Shown in pieces: positions 37,016 through 46,999 of a stretch of DNA of 64,000 nt; position 1 is the stretch's first letter, and every line of letters starts with the position of its first letter. This DNA is from Inia geoffrensis (Eukaryota > Chordata > Mammalia > Artiodactyla > Iniidae). A program made the position numbers and the translations under genes. The notes below the pieces were generated by a model that saw only the letters and a list, made by a program, of their open reading frames with translations, did not search any database and was not told where the DNA came from. The stretch spans positions 31,937,523-32,001,522 of the forward strand of contig CM070918.1 of the NCBI GenBank assembly GCA_036417435.1, written 5' to 3'.

Positions 37016-37140
37016 GCAAAGGACAGAACATAGGCTGAATCTGAATTGTGGCCCTAACCTGATTAACTCTCTGACATCAGATAAGTTCCCTAGAGTGCTG
37101 TGAGCATCAGTCTCCTCACCTGAAAAAGGGCAACCATAAA
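37016..37140 (+). mobile_element. MIR SINE fragment
   Basis: GAATTGTGGCCCTAACCTG ... AGCATCAGTCTCCTCACCTG in MIR order. Confidence 0.55.
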
Positions 37141-37440
37141 CTCTTAACATGCACAGAGACATGTGCAAATATGTTCATCACAGCCTGGTTTACCATAGTA
37201 AACATAGGAAAGAACCGATTATCCATCAGTAGGAAAGTGAACAAAGAGACCGATGTTTAGTCATAAAATGGAATACTTTACCACAGTCAAAATGAACAAA
37301 TTAGATATGCCTATATTAAGGTGAATAAACTTCAAAAACTCAGAGTAAAGTAAAATGCAAATGGATGGGAGGTATGTAACACACAATATGGTATATACTC
37401 CATATTTTTATGTTTCCGTGCCTACGTACTAAAAAATAAA
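37141..37440 (+). mobile_element. Old L1M fragment
   Basis: Late ORF2/3'UTR pattern: TTCATCACAGCCTGGTTTACC, CCGATTATCCATCAGTAGG, CATAAAATGGAATACTTTACC. Confidence 0.65.
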
Positions 37441-37769
37441 AATATACTATACTTGGGAGTGACACTCAGCAACCTCAGAATATTGTTTCCTCTGCAGAGG
37501 AATGAAAGGGAAGGCCTTTAAGTACAAACTTCCGTGTTTCTGAGTATTACGTGATTGCCTTTAGGTCCAGTTCCTGTTTCTAGAAAAATTTCAGTAATTT
37601 GGGGTTTGCCACACTGAATCCTATTTTAGGTGTACTATGTGGCCTCAATATTTAAGGGAACCTTTGATAATCTCTGCCTTAGCAAAAGATCCTTCTGTTA
37701 TTTAACTGGTCAACCCCTAATTCCGTCTATAAAGTAGACTACGGTTTTGAAGCTGTTTTCTAAAAGATG
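37441..37769. other. Unassigned DNA
   Basis: Nothing recognised with confidence. Confidence 0.35.
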
Positions 37770-37945
37770 TTCATTCATTCAACAAAGATTTAGTTTAGGT
37801 GCCAGTCACTGTACTACGTGGAGGTATACAGAGATAGGCAAAATAAATATGGATCCTCCACTCTGAGAGTTCACAGCATGGGAGAAAACTAAAGAAGTAA
37901 ACAAACTGTGCTAAATTCTGTGTAAGAAATGAACAGTATGTTCTG
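37770..37945 (+). mobile_element. LINE-like repeat (L2/L3 type) fragment
   Basis: TTCATTCAACAAAGATTTAG, CACTGTACTACGTGGAGGTA, and GAGAGTTCACAGCATGGGAG are phrases of a common old mammalian LINE. A sister copy appears at 59400-59790. Family uncertain. Confidence 0.45.
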
Positions 37946-38469
37946 ATAAAAAGTAAGGAGAAGAGGCAGAGTGTCTCCATCACCTGCGGGGTGTAAAAAT
38001 CAACCCACAATTCAGTGTCTTAAAATAACAATAAACTTACTATTTCTCACGATTCTGTTGACTGACTAGAAGGTTCTTCTGCTTCCCATGGTGTTGCCTG
38101 GGGTGCGGCAATGGCTGGAAGGTCCAAAGTGGCCTCACCAGGTGGCCGCAGTGGGTGCTGGCAGGGAGCTCGACTGGGGCTATCAGCCTGGGGCTTAGGT
38201 TCTCACCCACACAGGCCTTTCCATGAAACTTCTAGAGCTTCATCCGCATGGTGGCCGGGTTTCAAGGAGTGTTCCGAGTAGAAAAGACGGTAACTTTGGA
38301 GCAGAGTCACTCCTGCCTCATTCTGTTGGTCGAAACACGTCGTGGGGTGATTCCAGATTCTAGAATAGGGAAATGTGACTCCACTTTTTTTTTTTTTTTT
38401 TTTCTTAGAAAAGTTTCAAAATATGAGCATTGGCGGTCAGGGCCAGGGCAAAGCCTGGGCTGCCTTCAG

Positions 38470-39215
38470 GCTCATTGGTCTGCCTCACGAGGGGTCTCGT
38501 CTAAAGTGTGGCGGCCCCCTCCCACACCCTGGCCCGCCACCACCGCTCCCATGTCCCCCCCGCCCCTCCGCCGTGCGACCCCACCGAAGCGGGAACACAC
38601 GGCGCACGCCCCCATCACGCTCGTAATGAGGACGACCGCGACGCGCCGGCACCCGGCCCCACGAGGGGAACAGGCGTGCCCCCCTTACCGTCTCGACCCC
38701 ACCCCCACCACAGCTGCCCACCGGAAGCACCGCCGCAGTGGGAACCGAGGGGCTCTCTGGGAACCGGAAACGGCATCACCGCTGGGCCTTGGGCCCTCCA
38801 GGGAGGGCCCCCAGTGCTCCGGGGGCACCGCCCAGGGCCTGCGAGGCGTGCTCACCCGGTGACGGGAACGCAGCGCTGCGGCGGGACGCCCGGAGCACGC
38901 CGCGCCTGAAGGGGCGGGACGCCCGGAGCACGCCGCGCGTGAGGGGGCGGGACGCCCCGACCACGCCGCGCGTGAGGGGGCGGGACGCCCCGACCACGCC
39001 GCGCGTGAGAGGGTGGGACGCCCCGAACACGCTCGGCGTCTGGCTGGATGCTGCACGCCTACCTTCCGCACACTACACACAACCCACGAGTCGGGAGGAG
39101 AGGCTGGGGGCCCGGACAAAACGGGAAGAGCGGCCCGGTTCGCCGTGCGTTTCGGTCTCTGGTCTGACGCGGCTTAGGCCCAGCCCAGGAAAGTGTGAAA
39201 TCACCACGTCGGCCT
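38470..39215. other. CpG island-like GC-rich segment
   Basis: Dense CpGs (for example GACCGCGACGCGCCGGCACC at 38633, GCACGCCGCGCGTGAGGG repeats) in a window otherwise AT-rich and CpG-poor. The 80-160 codon frames on both strands are expected in GC-rich DNA and lack domains. High CpG retention suggests it was copied from an unmethylated promoter-like locus or is young. Confidence 0.85.
38881..39043. repeat. 33-bp tandem repeat (VNTR), about 4.9 units
   Basis: Units start at 38881, 38914, 38947, 38980 and a partial at 39013, core GCGGGACGCCC then ACGCCGCGCGTGAGGG. Units 3 and 4 share CCGACCACG where 1 and 2 have CGGAGCACG, which implies stepwise duplication. Because 33 is a multiple of 3, open frames repeat every 11 residues. 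Confidence 0.97.
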
Positions 39216-39261
39216 GACCTCTTCTTTTTTTTTTTACTTTCTTTAAATCTTTTACTTTTTT

Positions 39262-39490
39262 TTATAACTTGAAGTACAGTTGATTTACAATGTTGTGTTA
39301 GCCTCAGGTGTACAGCAAAGTGATTCACTTATACGTACGTATATATCTATTTTTTTCAGATTCTTTCCTTTTATAGGTTATTATAGAATATTGAGTAGAG
39401 TTCCCTGTGTTATACAGTAGGTCCTTGTGGTTGTCTCTTTTCTATGTAGGAGTGTGTATGTTAATCCCAAACTTCCAATTTTTCCATGTC
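39262..39490 (-). mobile_element. L1 3' end (minus strand) within the composite
   Basis: Plus strand shows TTGAAGTACAGTTGATTTAC, the TCAGGTGTACAGCAAAGTG block and CAGTAGGTCCTTGTGG, matching the 3' ends at 950 and 16670. Truncated after ATCCCAAACTTCC. Confidence 0.9.
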
Positions 39491-39600
39491 CCCCTGGCTC
39501 TACTTCTTGATGGGAGGATTTGTGAAGAATTGACTGCTGTCTTTAGTCCACCACGCAGAGGCAGGGACTGACTGCAGTTAATGAACTGCTGTCTACCATG

Positions 39601-40249
39601 TTTTTTCATAAACATTCACTGTGCCCATCATCAAAGCAAAGTCTCTAAGAAGTCCTGCAGTAAAGAACATGATTTCACTTACCTCTTAAAACAATGTATC
39701 TTTATGTCTGTGCATATTTTTCATTTATATTAGCCCAAGTGTCTTGCAAGTAAGTTGACACAGGTACTCTTTTTTCAGAGAACTCCTGGAGTTCTCTGAA
39801 CATCTTTGTGTTCAGTTTGGGAAGTAAGTGTTCTAAAACAAAGTTTTTTTTATAGATTGGATTTGCTTAAAGCAGAGCCCAAAATGACAGGTATCTTGTG
39901 TTCTTTGGAGAAGAAGTTTTCTGTGTAAATCAGAAAAATTAATAAACACTCTGACACAGTCTTTGAGACACAGCCCAGGCCTGAGTGAGGAAGGGGGTCC
40001 AGGACAGAGAGGAGGAAAGGGATCTGGATTCTGTCACCTGCTCAGGCCTCCCCAGACCTTCAGCATTTCCCTGTTCATTCCTCCACTCTAGGAATGACAA
40101 ACTCTGAAATTTTAATTTGCGTCTAGAATAAAAATCCACAAGTAAAATGCCATCAACCTGTAATACTACAACCACCTGGACAGTTATTAGAGATGAAGTG
40201 CTGTGAATTACATGAAAGACCAAAGTACCCCTCTTGAACACAGTCCAGC
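39601..40249. other. Unassigned DNA
   Basis: No repeat or gene recognised outside the palindrome; the 100-codon minus frame 39939-40241 lacks a domain. Confidence 0.4.
39774..39800. repeat. 27-bp palindrome
   Basis: Arms TTCAGAGAACTCC and GGAGTTCTCTGAA are perfect over 13 bp around a single central T. Includes AGAACT/AGTTCT half-sites. Could be chance or a dimeric factor site. Confidence 0.9.
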
Positions 40250-40520
40250 ATCCAGCAGACAGGCTGTGATGTTCAGCAGCCTTGGCGGTCGTGTTACAAT
40301 TGAATTACAAGGGGAAAACAGCTCTGTGCTGATTTCATAATTATCATGATCTACTATTATGATCCATCACCAACAGAGCAGTTGGTGAAACCACAATAAA
40401 TCACCATTATTTATATTATAACAAATCACAAGGAAGTACCATTGAGAATCGTAATTCACATTCACTTCAGATCGTAATTACCTGTATATGACTGTCTAGG
40501 TATGTCATGGAGGTAGCATG
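40250..40520. promoter_or_regulatory. Repeat-free AT-rich block, candidate conserved non-coding element
   Basis: Contains repeated ATTA/TAAT and ATCA motifs (CATAATTATCATGATC, ACCATTATTTATATTATAAC, GATCGTAATTACC) without repeat signature or frame. Function is conjecture. Confidence 0.3.
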
Positions 40521-40912
40521 GAAAAAAATTATAAACTGTGCTGCCTTGAAGTCTTGGCTTCTCTAAACAAGCTTTTAAGCTTTGTAAGGAATGAGAAGAC
40601 ATCTTGCTCTTTTTCCGCCCACAATTATCTGTCCTGGGCCTTCTCAGATGATACCAAAAGTGGGCTAAGTTCTAGGGTCCACCTTTAGGGTGAACGCTAG
40701 CCAACTTTACAACCTTTTGGCTTGACACATGTCCTGTGACATGTTTTAGACAAGATTAAGGATCCAGACAAAAGTTGGATTTAGATAAGCCATACCCATA
40801 TTTTTGCCATCCATCAGATTCTTAGGATCAGTAAGAGTACTAGACTGTTCCTATTGGGACCTGAGGCTTTGCTCATCAGGGATTGTTTGCTTTCATTCTT
40901 ATTTTTTTAAAA
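40521..40912. other. Unassigned DNA
   Basis: Nothing recognised. Confidence 0.35.
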
Positions 40913-40922
40913 ATTCCATTAA

Positions 40923-41253
40923 GGGACTTCCCTGGTGGTGCAATAGTTAAGAATCCATCTGCCAATGCAGGGGACACGGGTTTGAGCCCTGGTCCGGGAA
41001 GATCCCACATGCCACGGAGCAGCTAAGCCCGTGCACCACAACTACTGAGCCTGTGCTCTAGAGCCTGCAGGCCACAACTACTGAAGCCCGCGCACCTAGA
41101 TCCCGTGCCCCACAAGAGAAGCCACCACGAGAAGCCCATGCACTGCAACGAAGAGTAGCCCCCGCTCGCCACAACTAGAGAAAGCCCTCATGCAGCAACT
41201 AAGACCCAACGCAGCCATAAACAAACAAACAAATAAATAAATTAAAAGAAAAT
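40923..41253 (+). mobile_element. CHR-1-type long SINE
   Basis: GGGACTTCCCTGGTGGTGC head, tRNA-like body with repeated ACAACTACTGAGCC / ACAACTACTGAAGCC blocks, CGAAGAGTAGCCCCCGCTCG and an AAATAAATAAAT tail. Flanked by ATTCCATTAA at 40913-40922 and 41254-41263. Longer and older in type than the 200-bp CHR copies. Confidence 0.95.
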
Positions 41254-41329
41254 ATTCCATTAAAATATTATTTATCTCAGTGGCTGAGTATTCTGTATTC
41301 TAAGTGCTCTCTTAGATTCTGTGCCCTAG

Positions 41330-41475
41330 AAGAATGCCTCAACTACTCATCCTAATCCCACCCAGTGTAATTTTCTCAATTATCCTATGAGATAGGTACA
41401 ATTATTTCCGTTTTAGGGATGAAAAACTAAAGCTCAGTGACTTGGCCAAGTCATGTTCTGGACAGGCTTGAAAGC
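41330..41475 (-). mobile_element. MIR SINE
   Basis: CCTATGAGATAGGTACAATT, GATGAAAAACTAAAGCTCAGTG and ACTTGGCCAAGTCATG follow minus-strand MIR order. Confidence 0.7.
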
Positions 41476-41625
41476 TCACTTAGAGGAGAATAAGTTACTT
41501 CTTTTATCTTCCCCTTCACTCATCCTACACCATATCATTGAATAAGGAAGCTGAATTAGATTGAGTTCTAGTCCAAAGGCAGAGACCTGCAGTAACAACT
41601 TACCATAACAGAGAGGAGAGTGGCC
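41476..41625. other. Unassigned spacer
   Basis: Nothing recognised. Confidence 0.3.
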
Positions 41626-41629
41626 TTAT

Positions 41630-42148
41630 TGTTAGGGAACCATTGACCGAAACCACCTGGCTTGACCAGTCAAGATAATAACCACTTGCATGAGTTGTCT
41701 CACAACAGGAGGTCCCGATAAGGAACATGGTGCTGCTGCTGAAAAACTAACTGGGAGAATTCGGGAGGGGCTGAGAGGAGGGAGGAGATGCCAGCCCATG
41801 ATATGTCCCGCCAACCTCCCAGAAACGCTCATGCTAGAATCTGTCTTGGCTGAGAGATGCACATGCCACCAGGAAGGACCCTGAGTCAGACCAAATATGG
41901 GCACAAGCAAGCTGATTGGCCAGAGACAGCTAGAAAGCTAACCCCATTACTATAAAACCTGAGACTGCGAGCCACATGGCAGAGCAGTTCTCCTGGGTTC
42001 CCTTACCCTGCTGCTCCCCAGCCGGGCACCCCTTTGCAATAAAATCTTTCGCTCTTGTCAGTACGTGTGTCTCCTCGGACAATTCATTTCCGAGTATTAG
42101 ACTAGAGCCCACTCTTGGACCCTGGAAGGGGTCCCCCTTCCAGTAACA
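41630..42148 (+). mobile_element. Solo LTR, gammaretrovirus-like (ERV class I)
   Basis: 519 bp bounded by TGTTAGGGAACC and TTCCAGTAACA, with perfect 4-bp target duplications TTAT at 41626-41629 and 42149-42152. Internal signals in the right order: TATAAAA at 41951-41957, AATAAA at 42038-42043 about 80 bp on, then a GT-rich U5 (TTGTCAGTACGTGTGTC). No internal proviral sequence lies on either side, so LTR-LTR recombination left a solo LTR. No coding capacity. Confidence 0.92.
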
Positions 42149-42152
42149 TTAT

Positions 42153-42600
42153 GTGCAGCCCACTTTTTTATTCACCTCAGAGCAAGAACTCTTGACAAAG
42201 GGCCCACAGGGGTCAGCAGGCTTTACAGGGGCCACAAACTCCCTCAAAGTTATACGAAAAGCTGTGGGTGTGTGCGTATACGTGTGTGTTCTGGACAGAG
42301 GATCTATCTGTAGGTGTTATCAGATTCTCAAAAAGATCTATGATTCCCCCCAAAATTCAGAACCACTGCCTTATGACAGCTCAAGAAAGTTTTAATGTGA
42401 AGTCTTACAGTAAGTGATCCAGACACAATATATTAATTATATTTTTATCACAATCAAAGAGGCTCCATGAAAATAGCATGCAGTTATTGGTACCAAAGGT
42501 CCAACAGAAGCCGTACATCACATTGTCCCTCTCCAGAAGCTTGGTTGGGCATAATTTTTTAACAGTCCCCAGTGAAAGAATTTTATAAGTTGCCCAGTCC
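42153..42600. other. Unassigned DNA
   Basis: Short GT-rich patch at 42264-42291; otherwise nothing recognised. Confidence 0.35.
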
Positions 42601-42765
42601 CAAATCCCAAGCTGAACCCCGTTTTATTTATACGCTGACAGCAGTGAGGCTCAGAGAAATTGTATGACCTGTTCCTTGTCCCCCTGACCCACAGCTGGGT
42701 CACCACAGGCCAGGGCTTAAAGCCAAAGCTTGTCTCCTGAGCCCCTTTCTCCACTGGGCAGTTGG
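42601..42765 (-). mobile_element. MIR SINE (diverged)
   Basis: CAGTGAGGCTCAGAGAAATTG ... CCCACAGCTGGGTCACC ... GTCTCCTGAGCCCCTTTC in minus-strand MIR order. Confidence 0.5.
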
Positions 42766-43636
42766 CTTTTGTTGGACGAGCACACCTAGGACTGTCACTT
42801 GGCTGGCTGCCAGCACCTGCACACTCTGCTGAGGTCCAAGCTCCTGATACACAGAAGTTAATGCTACATGTATCCTGGCTCCAGCTCATCTGGAGCACAA
42901 ACCTCAAACGCCCACTTTTTTGCATCTACTTTCAAATACGAACAAAAGAGAACATTTTGTGGTGACCTTCTGTACTAAGCCAGGGACACCCTCTAGTCTG
43001 GGATTCAGAATTAACTACTGTGTAACCGGCACCACTCCCCAGAATCTTATGACCTCTCTCTCAGGGCCTAGTTTCTAAAAGAATTTCTCTCTAAAGACAA
43101 ACATATTTAATGGTGATCATTCTTTAAAAATAAAGAGAATCTGGCTTTGGAGAGGTCATGTGAGACCTGGCCTCAGAGATGGTAAATGATCCCATCTGGA
43201 AATAAAATGGCTTTATAGCATGGTTTTCCAATAATTAAATTAGGGGAAGCAGAGAGAAATGGTGCTAAGGATGGCGGGGCCGGACAGATAAGCTTTATGG
43301 GGTGTCAGGCCTCAAGAAAGAGAAAAGACTCAACAAGGTAGAAAGAAAGTATCAAGCTAAATCACTAATGAGTTTCCACCAACAATTTTAAAGTAGTGAA
43401 GTTCCCTTACACAACTGCCTGCTGTGTGTTCATGTTCCCTGAGAGCCATAAACTGGGCTGGGAACCCTGTGGGATGCAGGGAGAGGGAAAAAATAGCCAC
43501 TGTCTTCAAGGAGTTTACAGTCTAACTGGGGAGCTAAGCATAAAACATAGCAAACCAATCAATGAGTAATGCAACATAGGGTGTAAACAGGGTGCCATTA
43601 TTTTGATTTTGGAGAAGAGAGCTGCCAATGTCAGTT
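42766..43636. other. Unassigned DNA
   Basis: 43500-43560 (TTCAAGGAGTTTACAGTCTAAC) is a phrase of an old LINE-like repeat; the remainder is not assignable. The 135-codon minus frame 42518-42925 lacks a domain. Confidence 0.4.
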
Positions 43637-43650
43637 GAAATAGAAAGGGG

Positions 43651-43772
43651 AGACTTCCCTGGTGTACAGCGGTTAAGACTGCGCTTCCAATGCAGTGGGC
43701 AAGGGTTCGACCCCTGGTCGGGGAACTAAGATCCCACATGCCACATAGCTCAGCCAAAACATAAAAAAAAAG
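43651..43772 (+). mobile_element. Short tRNA-type SINE (Bov-tA/CHR relative)
   Basis: AGACTTCCCTGGTGTACAG head, GGGTTCGACCCCTGGTCGG B-box region, short A tail. Flanked by GAAATAGAAAGGGG (43637-43650) and GAAATAGCAAGGGG (43773-43786), 13 of 14 matching. Confidence 0.93.
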
Positions 43773-43888
43773 GAAATAGCAAGGGGAGGAAAGGCCTCCA
43801 ATTAAGTGAGCACCAGCTACAATCTGTAGGAAGTATTTACCCCCTCCCCTCTAGCACATGCATCTCGACATTCTAGTGCAGTCAAAAG
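43773..43888. other. Spacer between two SINEs
   Basis: Nothing recognised. Confidence 0.3.
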
Positions 43889-43899
43889 ATGTCTTCTAG

Positions 43900-44117
43900 G
43901 GGCATCCCCGGTGACGCAGTGGTTGAGAGTCCGCCTGCCGATGCAGGGGACGCGGGTTTGTGCCCTGGTCCGGGAAGATCCCACATGCCGCAGAGCGGCT
44001 AGGCCCGTGAGCCATGGCCGCTAAGCCTGCGCGTCCAGAGCCTGTGTTTCGCAACGGGAGAGGCCACAGCAGTGAGAGGCCCGTGTACTGCAAAAAAAAA
44101 AAAAAAAAAAAAAAAAA
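43900..44117 (+). mobile_element. CHR-type cetacean SINE (copy 6)
   Basis: Full-length, with GGCATCCCCGGTGACGCAG head variant and a 27-A tail. Target duplication ATGTCTTCTAG at 43889-43899 and 44118-44128. Confidence 0.96.
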
Positions 44118-44128
44118 ATGTCTTCTAG

Positions 44129-45399
44129 TATCAGGTTAACTCAAAGTGACTTTGTTGTATATCCAAAGGACAAATAGGTTATAAGGCTAAGGACACCCTA
44201 ATAGGGGAGGCTACATAGAGACTCAAGTAGGGCATTAAGTACTCAGAAGTATGTTGAATTTCTTTTTCAGATGCTTCAAGATGATGAAGGAAAAGGAAAG
44301 TCAACAGCACATCAGGAATAGGAAATGCCCCCCAACATCCATCTACCTCTTCTACGGCAGTCATGGCTTAAAATGTGTCCCCCACCCCACCTAGAAGTAG
44401 AAATGTGTGAAAGAGTTATAGATACCAGAGGAGGGTTGAGGCTTATGACATCTGGGGGGAAAGGCAGCAAACCAGGAAGGAGGAGATGTTGGAGAAAGTG
44501 GAGCATTCTAGAGGAGAGTGAGAGTTAAAGGGCCAGAGGCATTATGACGGCAGAGCAGGAGTAGTGGGAGGACTCTGAAAGGGGACACATTAGTCTGAGT
44601 TCCTGGTGATAAGGCCCCTGTGCACTTGGGGAATGCAAACTGATGGCATAGAGAGATGGTGCACTGCCATGGGCAGTTTTATCTCTTCTCTCCCCTTCCC
44701 TCCACCATCCCACCTTGACTCTGTATGATTTGGATTTGTATCCCCAGAAATGCCAAGTGAAGAGCTGTCTGAACCTCTGTTGGTTTTGGTCCCTACTAGC
44801 TGAAATCTTTATTGAGTAAGGTAAGTGCTTTAAGTGAAATAACTCGTTTAATCCTCAGAGGGATCAACAAAGGGAAGAGGCAACTCCCTCCCTCTTCCTC
44901 CACCAGTGAAAAGGAATTGAGACCACTTTGGGGGGAAAAGGGTCCACTCCTATAGGAACCTCATCTGGAAAGGAAGAAACAGTAAGGTGATTGCCCTCTC
45001 TTCGTTATTCCTTCCTTATCACCTCCCCTAAGCATCCCTGCCAATAAAGAAGAACTACAGAAACCATGGCCGAAATATAAGGAGGCTGGCACCAAGCTAG
45101 ACTCACAATTCAACCCATCTGCTCCACCCTGAGCCTGAGTATTCTCCTAGTTTATGAAACAAAGGAACCAGCAAATACCCTTGATCAGGACAAAAATAAC
45201 TTGTAAAGCGGAAAGGAGCAGGACCCTATGAGGCCTTCCCATACAGACCCCACCCCCACATCCTCTCCTTTAGCTCCTCTCTGAAGCACCTAGATAATAT
45301 TATCTGATGCTCATTTCCTGAGTTTTTCAGATGCTAACACTACCACCAAATGGAAGAAATTTACTACTTGATGATCATGAGCAGTAGCCCCCAGACCTT
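44129..45399. other. Mostly unassigned DNA
   Basis: 44810-44875 (TAAGGTAAGTGCTTTAAG ... TTTAATCCTCAGAGG) is a MIR-like scrap. No gene recognised. Confidence 0.4.
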
Positions 45400-45683
45400 C
45401 TGGCACCTATGGATTGATGACGTTAACCCCTGTGAGACTGCCCTGTTACCTCACCATCAACCAATCAGAATTGTGCATGAGCTGATCATATACCCTGGGA
45501 TGCCCCTCCGTCACTTTACCTTTAAAAATTCTTTGCTGAAACCCTTCCCAAAGTATCAAACCACCCGTTCTCCTCTTATTGGTGCCTTACAATAAAGCTG
45601 CACTTTCCTTCACCACAACCTGGTGTTAGTAGATTGGCTTCACCGCTCATGGGGAAGTGAACCCAAGTTTGGTTCAGTAACAA
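45400..45683 (+). mobile_element. Probable ERV LTR, 3' part
   Basis: Has AACCAATCAGAATTGTGC (CCAAT-type box), a CTTTAAAAATTC TATA-like motif, AATAAA near 45590 and a U5-like end closing in GGTTCAGTAACA. The 5' boundary and target duplication were not found. Family unknown. Confidence 0.5.
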
Positions 45684-45744
45684 AAGTTTCCTTGACACAA
45701 ACTCAGGTTTGCCTTCCCTATGGGTATAAGTGCTGCTTGTGCAT

Positions 45745-45746
<2 letters not shown>
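45684..45746. other. Spacer
   Basis: Nothing recognised. Confidence 0.3.

Positions 45747-45784
<38 letters not shown>
45747..45784. repeat. (AC)19 microsatellite
   Basis: Pure 38-bp AC array; likely polymorphic. Confidence 0.99.
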
Positions 45785-45788
<4 letters not shown>

Positions 45789-46999
45789 CTCCCTTATTGG
45801 ATAGGAGCATCCTTCGGCCCCTGGAAATTCACTCCCACTATAGCTCATCTTTTCTAGTATCTGAACCCTCCCAGAGTGGTCTTTCTCGTTACCTTGCAGA
45901 TAATGCCAAGACCTTACCAGCCCACTCAAAAGGTAGCATCTCAGTCCCCCATCTCTCTTATACATCCCAAGACTCCCAGCTAACACTGGGCACTGCACAG
46001 TCACAAATGAGTCCAGTTCATGTTCCCGACCATTGATCCACCATCAATTTTTTCCAAGCCCTAGGCATGCGATTATCTCGACTTACAAGATAAAATCCCC
46101 AGGCCTCTCCCCTCCCCCTCCCCCTCCAACAAGCAGACATTGATTTTACACAGAATGTGCATGGCTTTGATGGTGTTATTGCAATCAACATGAAAAATAC
46201 CACCACAGTGCTTATCCGGATGTCTCAGTTGTTTTGCCTCACAGCACAAGTGATTGTTTAAAGAGGCTTGACACTGTTGGAGTCTTTAGTTTTATGGATT
46301 TTGCAAAGCATTGCTCTTTGTCTCCTGGGCTGGCAGGGGAGAAAGCTCTTTTTTTCAAGGGAATGGGCAGTGCTTTTAGACAATAGGATCCAAGGTGAGG
46401 GCTGATTCTGGAAGTCCCTTAAGCTCCCGCATGTAGGTGGCCATGGTTCCACAGGAAAGGCTGCACCTAACTGGTCCCGTGCTTTTAACTTGCTTCCTCT
46501 GGCCAAGTTACCCCTGTTCCTTATCACCGTCTCTTTTCCGTGGTGTTCTGCCATTCTTATTCCATGCTGATCCTGGGTTTGCTCCTTCTCTTTTACCTCC
46601 CTGCCTCTCTCTTTCCCCCACATCGCAGCTGAGCAATTATCCAGCTCATCTGATCCCCAGCAAAAGTCAACAAAGAAACTTGGAACACACACCAGTCCCT
46701 TGCTACTCCTGCCACACAAGCCAAAGATCCAGACACGCTCCCCCCACCCCGCAATCTCTTCTCTCCCTCTACCTGTAACGACACATTCATTTGTACCCAG
46801 TATGCCCACCTCTCCCATCAAAATGAGACCCCCCCCCGACAAAAGGCTGGAACTCTTCAAGATGTCTGCTGTACCTACCTATGGCTTATTGTCCAATTTA
46901 GTGCTGAGTTTTCATTATATTGTGAATTAAAGTGCAGATAAGGATTTAGCTGGATAATAATGAAACCATGTATTTGAGAGTGATTGCTAAATTCTCAAG
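45785..46999. other. Unassigned DNA
   Basis: Holds the longest non-repeat frame in the region (46258-46860, minus, 200 codons), with no domain and opposed by plus frames. No repeat recognised. Confidence 0.45.

Larger units (their letters stand above)
38385..39495 (-). mobile_element. Composite retroinsertion: L1 3' end plus transduced CpG-rich flank
   Basis: Read on the minus strand: 5'-truncated L1 3'UTR (39490 to about 39262), its A-rich tail (39268-39224), then about 820 bp of CpG-rich non-L1 sequence (39223-38404), then a second pure A19 tail (38403-38385). The LTR host flanks carry GACTCCAC (38377-38384) and GGCTCTAC (39496-39503), a possible decayed TSD. This is the layout of an L1 3' transduction, in which transcription reads past the L1 poly(A) signal and the downstream flank is copied too. 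No AATAAA is seen before the second tail. A processed-transcript or SVA-like composite origin is the main alternative. Confidence 0.6.
37985..39600 (-). mobile_element. Old LTR (MaLR-like, minus) interrupted by a 1.1-kb composite insertion
   Basis: Left part 37985-38384: TTCAGTGTCTTAAAATAACAA, ATTTCTCACGATTCTGTTGAC, GGTCCAAAGTGGCCTCACC, TCATTCTGTTGGTCGAAAC. Right part resumes at about 39496 with CTACTTCTTGATGGGAGG and TGTGAAGAATTGACTGCTG. The two halves are colinear with a single MaLR-type LTR, so everything in 38385-39495 is a later insertion. Confidence 0.65.

Noticed and set aside
38248..38862. 204-codon frame as a gene
   Set aside because: It crosses the LTR, a poly(T) tract encoding a Phe run and the CpG-rich block, which are three unrelated sequences.
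38470..39215. Ribosomal DNA spacer or gene promoter in place
   Set aside because: No rRNA segment is recognisable, and the poly(A)-flanked, LTR-interrupting context favours retroposition.
38738..39217. 159-codon frame with 11-residue repeats as a repeat protein gene
   Set aside because: The frame comes from a 33-bp GC-rich VNTR. Frames on the opposite strand are equally long, and the block lies inside a retroinsertion.
42518..42925. 135-codon minus frame as a gene
   Set aside because: Overlaps a MIR and shows no domain or splice structure.
46258..46860. 200-codon minus frame as a gene
   Set aside because: No recognised domain, no splice or start context, overlapped by plus frames; composition fits chance.
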